Below, in pieces: positions 43,760-47,888 of a stretch of DNA of 47,888 nucleotides; positions within the stretch are counted from its first letter, which is position 1; every line of letters starts with the position of its first letter. Under the pieces are notes generated by a model. The model did no database searches and was not told the origin of the DNA. It saw only the letters and a program-made list of their open reading frames with translations. A program made the translations under genes and the position numbers. This DNA is from an uncultured Lachnospiraceae bacterium (lineage in GTDB: Bacteria; Bacillota; Clostridia; Lachnospirales; Lachnospiraceae): NCBI GenBank assembly GCA_947586255.1, contig CANPXP010000020.1:1-47888 (forward strand), given 5' to 3'.

Positions 43760-44698
43760 TTAATTATTGCTGAACAGCGGCGTAGACAGATATCTGTCTC
43801 CGGAGTCGGGCAGCAGCACCACGATGGTCTTGCCCTTGTTCTCCGGTCTGTCTGCAAGAATTTTAGCCGCCTTCAGCGCAGCGCCCGAGGAGATGCCCAC
43901 AAGAATACCCTCGCTGACCGCGAAGGCCTTGCCCTCCGCAAACGCATCCTCATTCTCGATCGGGATAATCTCATCATAAATCTTCGTATTCAGCACCTCC
44001 GGCACGAAGCCAGCGCCGATACCCTGAATCTTGTGCGCGCCCGCCGTTCCCTTGGAGAGCACGGGGCTGGTCGCCGGCTCCACCGCGACAACCTTCACAT
44101 TCGGATTCTTCTCTTTCAGGTACTCGCCCACACCCGTGATCGTACCGCCTGTGCCGACGCCCGCCACGAAGATATCTACCTTGCCGTCCGTCTGGTCCCA
44201 GATCTCCGGGCCTGTCGTCGCCTTGTGTACCGCAGGGTTGGCCGGATTCACGAACTGACCCAGAATCACAGAACCCTCGATCTCATTCTTCAGCTCCTCC
44301 GCCTTGGCGATGGCGCCCTTCATGCCCTTCGCGCCCTCGGTGAGCACCAGCTCCGCGCCGTACGCTTTCAGGAGATTCCTTCTCTCCACGCTCATGGTGT
44401 CAGGCAGTGTCAGAATCGCCCGATAGCCCTTCGCCGCCGCGACCGCTGCCAGACCGATACCCGTGTTGCCGCTGGTGGGCTCGATGATGGTAGCGCCCTC
44501 CTTCAGAAGCCCCTTCTTCTCCGCGTCCTCGATCATCGCCAGTGCAATGCGATCCTTGACGGATCCCGCCGGATTCAGGTACTCCAGCTTCGCGAGGAGC
44601 GTTACGTCCGACACGCCCGCCTTCTTGCTGTAGCCGTTCAGTTTCAGGATCGGCGTTCCGCCGATCAGTTCCAGTACGCTCTCTTTAATCTTACTCAT
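43760..44698 (-). CDS. cysK: Cysteine synthase (O-acetylserine sulfhydrylase)
   Basis: A 312-residue PLP enzyme from the ATG at 44698, nine bases after GGAGG. The PLP lysine is Lys48 in [21 protein letters not shown] binds the substrate carboxylate. [15 protein letters not shown] binds the PLP phosphate. The C-terminal GISSGAAL is also typical. It makes cysteine from O-acetylserine and sulfide. It is the first gene of a minus-strand run that continues through yezD into the nitrogenase-like operon. A perfect promoter precedes it. Confidence 0.95.
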   Translation of the reverse strand: MSKIKESVLELIGGTPILKLNGYSKKAGVSDVTLLAKLEYLNPAGSVKDRIALAMIEDAEKKGLLKEGATIIEPTSGNTGIGLAAVAAAKGYRAILTLPDTMSVERRNLLKAYGAELVLTEGAKGMKGAIAKAEELKNEIEGSVILGQFVNPANPAVHKATTGPEIWDQTDGKVDIFVAGVGTGGTITGVGEYLKEKNPNVKVVAVEPATSPVLSKGTAGAHKIQGIGAGFVPEVLNTKIYDEIIPIENEDAFAEGKAFAVSEGILVGISSGAALKAAKILADRPENKGKTIVVLLPDSGDRYLSTPLFSNN

Positions 44699-44745
44699 GA
44701 TACATTCCCTCCGTTTTCTTTTCATTTCCTAGTTGTTCTATATGA

Positions 44746-44795
44746 ATTATATGTTTTATATTGCTGATTATATGCCCCACTGTTTCCGTTGTCAA
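44746..44795 (-). promoter_or_regulatory. Consensus promoter of cysK with two CATATAAT repeats
   Basis: On the minus strand TTGACA (44790-44795), 17 bases, TATAAT (44767-44772). The octamer CATATAAT occurs at the -10 (44767-44774) and again 21 bases downstream (44746-44753), on the same helix face. This could be a repressor site. Confidence 0.85.
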
Positions 44796-44817
44796 TAGGT
44801 TTTTTTTAAAATAAAAT

Positions 44818-44869
44818 AAAAAAAGGAGCTGCTGCTCCATAGATGATTCATCTATTTTGCAACAGCCCC
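44818..44869 (-). terminator. Terminator of pyk
   Basis: An 11-bp stem (44825-44835 with 44859-44869, with G-U pairs in RNA) and an inner ATAGATG/CATCTAT stem are followed by seven T on the minus strand. It separates pyk from cysK. Confidence 0.88.
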
Positions 44870-44887
44870 TAAAATCAATTCTTAATA

Positions 44888-46303
44888 CTATACGATCCTC
44901 ACCTTCATCATGTTGGTAGTGCCGGAATGTCCGATCGGCACTCCTGAGGTCATCACCGTCAGATCGCCTTTTTCCAGAAGACCCGCTTTCACCGCCGCCT
45001 CGACCGCCCTGTCGAAAAGACGCAGCACATCCTTTTCCTCCGCGATCAGAAGCGGCGTCACGCCCCACGCCAGCGCAATCTGCCTGCACACCTTCTCCGT
45101 GGTGGCACAGCCGATAATCGCGCTCTCCGGGCGATATCGGGAAATCATACGGGCGGCCGCGCCGGACTTGGTAACCGTCACGATCGCCTTCGCGTTGAGA
45201 TCAAGCGCCGTAGTACAGGTCGCATGACAGATCGCGTCCGTGATATCCGGATTTACGCCCCGCTCGTTCCGATAGAAACGCTTGCGATAGTCAATGTCCT
45301 GTTCCGTGCGCTCCGCAATGCGCACCATCGTTCTGACCGCCTCCACGGGATAAGCCCCCGCCGCCGTTTCGCCGGAGAGCATGACCGCGCTCGTGCCATC
45401 ATACACCGCGTTGGCCACATCGGTCGTCTCCGCCCGCGTAGGCCGCGGATTTTTGATCATGGATTCCAGCATCTGGGTGGCTGTAATGACATTCTTGCCG
45501 GCCAGATAGACTTTCTGTATAATCTTCTTCTGGATCACGGGAACTTCCTCATAGGGAATCTCTACGCCCATATCACCCCTCGCTACCATGATACCGTCAG
45601 AAGCCTCTATAATATCGTCGATATTGGCAACGCCCTGGGCGTTCTCGATCTTCGCGATGATCTTGACATTCTCACCGCCGTTCTTCTCAAGCAGCTTGCG
45701 CAGCTGCAGAATATCCTCTTTTTTCTGGACAAAAGACGCAGCGACGAAGTCTACATCCTGCTCGATGCCAAAGAGAATGTCCTCCCTGTCCTTGTCGCTG
45801 ATGTACGGCATGGACAAATCCACGTCCGGCACATTCACACCCTTATGGTTCGACACAACGCCGCCATTGACGACACGGCAGACGATGTTCGTCTTATTGA
45901 CTTCCTCCACCTTCATCTCGATCAGCCCGTCGTCGATCAGGACGCGCATACCGACCTCCAGATCCTCATAGAGACGGTTATAGGTAACGCTCACGATGTC
46001 CTTCGTACCCTCTACATCCTCCGAAGTCAGGGTGAACAGCTGACCTTCCTCCAATGTCACCCTGCCTTCCTTAAAATCGCAGACACGCACCTCCGGACCT
46101 TTTGTGTCGAGCAGAATCGCCACCGGAAGTCCCGTCTCTTTCCGCAGCTTCTTCACCGCATCCATTCTTTTCTTATGGTCTTCATAGCTGCCGTGGGAGA
46201 AATTGCATCTGGCAACATTCATTCCCTCCAGCATCATCTGTTTTAATACGGCCTCGTCATCCGTAGACGGACCGAGCGTGCATACAATCTTGGTCTTTCT
46301 CAT
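44888..46303 (-). CDS. pyk: Pyruvate kinase
   Basis: A 471-residue enzyme. MRKTKIVCTLGPSTDD, FSHGSYEDHKKRMD, LLDTKGPEVR, MVARGDMGVEIPYE (metal and substrate site), NVITATQMLESM and the effector-binding C-terminal domain are all present. The optional PEP-utiliser domain of Bacillus Pyk is absent. It converts PEP and ADP to pyruvate and ATP. It is monocistronic, with a GGAGG site and a strong terminator. Confidence 0.97.
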   Translation of the reverse strand: MRKTKIVCTLGPSTDDEAVLKQMMLEGMNVARCNFSHGSYEDHKKRMDAVKKLRKETGLPVAILLDTKGPEVRVCDFKEGRVTLEEGQLFTLTSEDVEGTKDIVSVTYNRLYEDLEVGMRVLIDDGLIEMKVEEVNKTNIVCRVVNGGVVSNHKGVNVPDVDLSMPYISDKDREDILFGIEQDVDFVAASFVQKKEDILQLRKLLEKNGGENVKIIAKIENAQGVANIDDIIEASDGIMVARGDMGVEIPYEEVPVIQKKIIQKVYLAGKNVITATQMLESMIKNPRPTRAETTDVANAVYDGTSAVMLSGETAAGAYPVEAVRTMVRIAERTEQDIDYRKRFYRNERGVNPDITDAICHATCTTALDLNAKAIVTVTKSGAAARMISRYRPESAIIGCATTEKVCRQIALAWGVTPLLIAEEKDVLRLFDRAVEAAVKAGLLEKGDLTVMTSGVPIGHSGTTNMMKVRIV

Positions 46304-46351
46304 GGCGTCCTCCGTTTTATACCTGTCTGTTATAAGCTGTATTGCTGCGTA

Positions 46352-46488
46352 TATTTTACCATATCAGCAGGAAATCAAGCGCGAGCAAAGCGAGCATTTG
46401 ATTTCACCTGATATGGTAACGACAGAATCTCTGAGCGCGAAGCGCGGCGACTGCGTAGCAGGCGGATTCTGGAGTCTATTTTACCATA
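46352..46488 (-). repeat. Structured intergenic element with inverted and direct repeats
   Basis: Between pyk and the ATPase gene. TACCATATCAG plus GAAATCAA (46357-46378) pairs with TTGATTTC plus CTGATATGGTA (46398-46418). A second unit has the outer stem CAGAATC/GATTCTG (46423-46471) enclosing two small hairpins, GCGC-GAA-GCGC and CTGC-GTA-GCAG. TATTTTACCATA recurs directly at 46352 and 46477. No ORF is present. It resembles a palindromic dispersed repeat (REP/MITE-like) or a structured RNA. Its orientation is arbitrary. The 232-base gap holds nothing else I can name. Confidence 0.55.
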
Positions 46489-46534
46489 GCCGAATGGAAT
46501 CAGGCAACAACGACAACGTAGAAAATCCCTCAGC

Positions 46535-47821
46535 TTATCGCTCCCTATCCTTCTCCCGCAGATACCTTTTCAGCAGGAAAGCGCAGAAATAAGGAAACGT
46601 GTAGACGCCGTCGCTGTAACCGATGTTGGCGGACGCGAACTTGATGCCGTAACGGATGTCCTCATATTTGTTCCCGTCGATCAGGCTGCGCAGCGACTTC
46701 GCCCTGCCGTTGGTCGCCTTCACTTCAATCGGGATCAGCTCCGCCATCGTCCGCACGAAGAAATCCTCCTCCAGCGTAGAGTTCTCCTTCTTATAATAGT
46801 AGAGACCATACCCGCTCTTTGCGAGCGCCTCCCCCACGATATTCTCATACAGCGCGCCCTTATAGACGCCAAGATTTTTATTGGCCCGCAGATCCTCCTG
46901 CGCCTCGTCGTCCAGCATCGCCACCAGAAGACCGCTGTCGGCAAAGTAAATCTTGTACTTGTTTTCTTCATAATTTCCTTTGAGCGGCAGCTCCGGACTT
47001 TTCAGACAATAGCACAGATTGATCATGCCCACGTCGGCAAGCCACTCGATACAGCCACGGTAATCCTTAAACCTCGCTCCCGACGCCACCTTGGAAATCT
47101 GGAATTTTCTGTTGTCCTTCGCCAGCTGTACGGGGATCTGATTAAAAACATTCAATATCCTTGTCTGATCCATCCCCTCGACGTATTTTCGAATATCCTC
47201 CTTGTAATCGGCCAAAAGCTGCCTCTGTATCTCCAGCGATCCCTCGAAGTTCCCCCTCTCGATATACGCCCGGACGACCGCCGGCATACCGCCCAGAACA
47301 CAGTAGTCTAGGAAAAGTCCTCTGCACACGGACATCATCGCCTCACTGAGCGGCTTTTGCTCCAGCATATGCATAAGCAGCTCTGCCGCAAAAGCATCGT
47401 CATAGCCCTTGGCCCACAGAAATTCCTCAAAGTCCAGCGAACGCATCTCATAGTCGGTCTTATAGCCGACGCTGTTGCTCTCAATCCGCTGATACTGTAT
47501 CCCCAGCAGCGAACCGCTGCAGATCACATCAAATCGCCCGTCAATCTGAAAGAATTTGAGCGCAGTGGCGATCTCAGGAAACGCCTGAAGCTCATCGAAG
47601 AAAAGTAATGTTTTACCTTCCTCAAACTTCTTCGATGGGTCAAGCAGCGAGATATTCTTGACAATCTCTTCCGTCTTATATCCATCTGTTGTGATCATCC
47701 TGTATTTCGGCTCTTCCACAAAATTGATCTCTATGATGTTCTCGTAATTCCGCTCCGCAAACCGCCTGATGGACTCTGTCTTTCCCACCTGGCGCGGCCC
47801 CTTGACGATCATATAGATCAT
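46535..47821 (-). CDS. AAA-type ATPase with DUF4143 domain
   Basis: A 428-residue protein. Walker A KGPRQVGKT lies at residues 7-15, Walker B LLFFDELQAFPE near residue 74, and the C-terminal DUF4143 domain ends with a restriction-endonuclease-like EDFFVRTMAELIPIEVKATNG. The function of this common family is unclear. Usual members have 15-25 residues before Walker A, which are missing here. In the same frame a TGA lies about 17 codons upstream. The start could be ATG 47821 or TTG 47824, both with weak ribosome sites. Confidence 0.85.
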   Translation of the reverse strand: MIYMIVKGPRQVGKTESIRRFAERNYENIIEINFVEEPKYRMITTDGYKTEEIVKNISLLDPSKKFEEGKTLLFFDELQAFPEIATALKFFQIDGRFDVICSGSLLGIQYQRIESNSVGYKTDYEMRSLDFEEFLWAKGYDDAFAAELLMHMLEQKPLSEAMMSVCRGLFLDYCVLGGMPAVVRAYIERGNFEGSLEIQRQLLADYKEDIRKYVEGMDQTRILNVFNQIPVQLAKDNRKFQISKVASGARFKDYRGCIEWLADVGMINLCYCLKSPELPLKGNYEENKYKIYFADSGLLVAMLDDEAQEDLRANKNLGVYKGALYENIVGEALAKSGYGLYYYKKENSTLEEDFFVRTMAELIPIEVKATNGRAKSLRSLIDGNKYEDIRYGIKFASANIGYSDGVYTFPYFCAFLLKRYLREKDRER

Positions 47822-47888
47822 CAAATTCTCATCTGCTGAATTTCCCTTTTTCAGTCAAATAAATATATCCTGTGAATAAGTTAATCTG

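Noticed and set aside
44699..44815. S-box or T-box riboswitch before cysK
   Set aside because: The leader after the -10 box is only about 65 bases, AT-rich and without a terminator hairpin. No T-box or SAM-riboswitch core was seen.

Overview
The window looks like a chromosome segment of an anaerobic Firmicute of class Clostridia, most likely a Lachnospiraceae-type gut organism. The reasons are a class I heat-shock operon (hrcA-grpE-dnaK-dnaJ) under a perfect CIRCE operator, strong GGAGG ribosome binding sites with several GTG and TTG starts, an IreB/RuvX/DUF1292 block, RNase J with YlbF, a DUF6465 protein, a type III glutamine synthetase, and strict-anaerobe enzymes (nitrogenase-like proteins and several radical SAM proteins). 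No tRNA, rRNA, CRISPR array or transposase was seen. Nearly all genes are on the minus strand, and no gene-free gap exceeds 300 bases.

Layout: 1-904 is the 5' part of glnN. 1087-1676 is a toxin-antitoxin module whose toxin is truncated. 1673-8549 is RNA-metabolism housekeeping (trhP/trmR, an MltG-like fragment, YlbF, RNase J, DUF1292, ruvX, ireB, mtaB). 8651-8881 is an HPr-like protein lacking the phosphoryl-accepting histidine. 8948-14880 holds thiI, a cysteine desulfurase, rsmE, a VanZ-like gene, prmA and a DUF3048 lipoprotein. 14969-20007 is a four-gene sugar-nucleotide/glycosyltransferase operon with its own promoter and terminator, lying between dnaJ and prmA, which are usually close neighbours. 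20139-25178 is the heat-shock operon. 25323-31559 holds a Lys/Ala-rich DUF6465 protein, uppP, an aminotransferase, a GH36 alpha-galactosidase and an AEC transporter.

The most remarkable region is 31580-44698. On the minus strand, in transcription order, it carries cysK, a 52-aa YezD/DUF2292 protein, a hairpin with a T-run that overlaps a possible 17-codon leader ORF, a NifB radical SAM enzyme, a NifX-type protein, a NifH-type reductase, a NifD/NifK-like pair, a second Cys-rich NifX-type protein, two amino-acid-type ABC permeases and their ATPase, a second NifD/NifK-like pair, the substrate-binding lipoprotein and a further radical SAM protein. NifH keeps its P-loop and both Fe-S cysteines. 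All four catalytic-type subunits keep three P-cluster-type cysteines each. The residues needed for N2 reduction (the Gln/His pair and the His442 cofactor ligand of NifD) are absent. This is therefore a group IV nitrogenase-like system and not a nitrogen-fixation system. The B-H-D-K order and the cysK/YezD context suggest reductive sulfur scavenging of the methylthio-alkane reductase kind. The second D/K pair and the embedded transporter do not match any arrangement I know.

43760-47888 holds cysK, pyruvate kinase, a structured intergenic repeat and an N-terminally short DUF4143 ATPase. I worked by reading alone. Family assignments rest on visible motifs, and start sites were chosen by ribosome binding site position.
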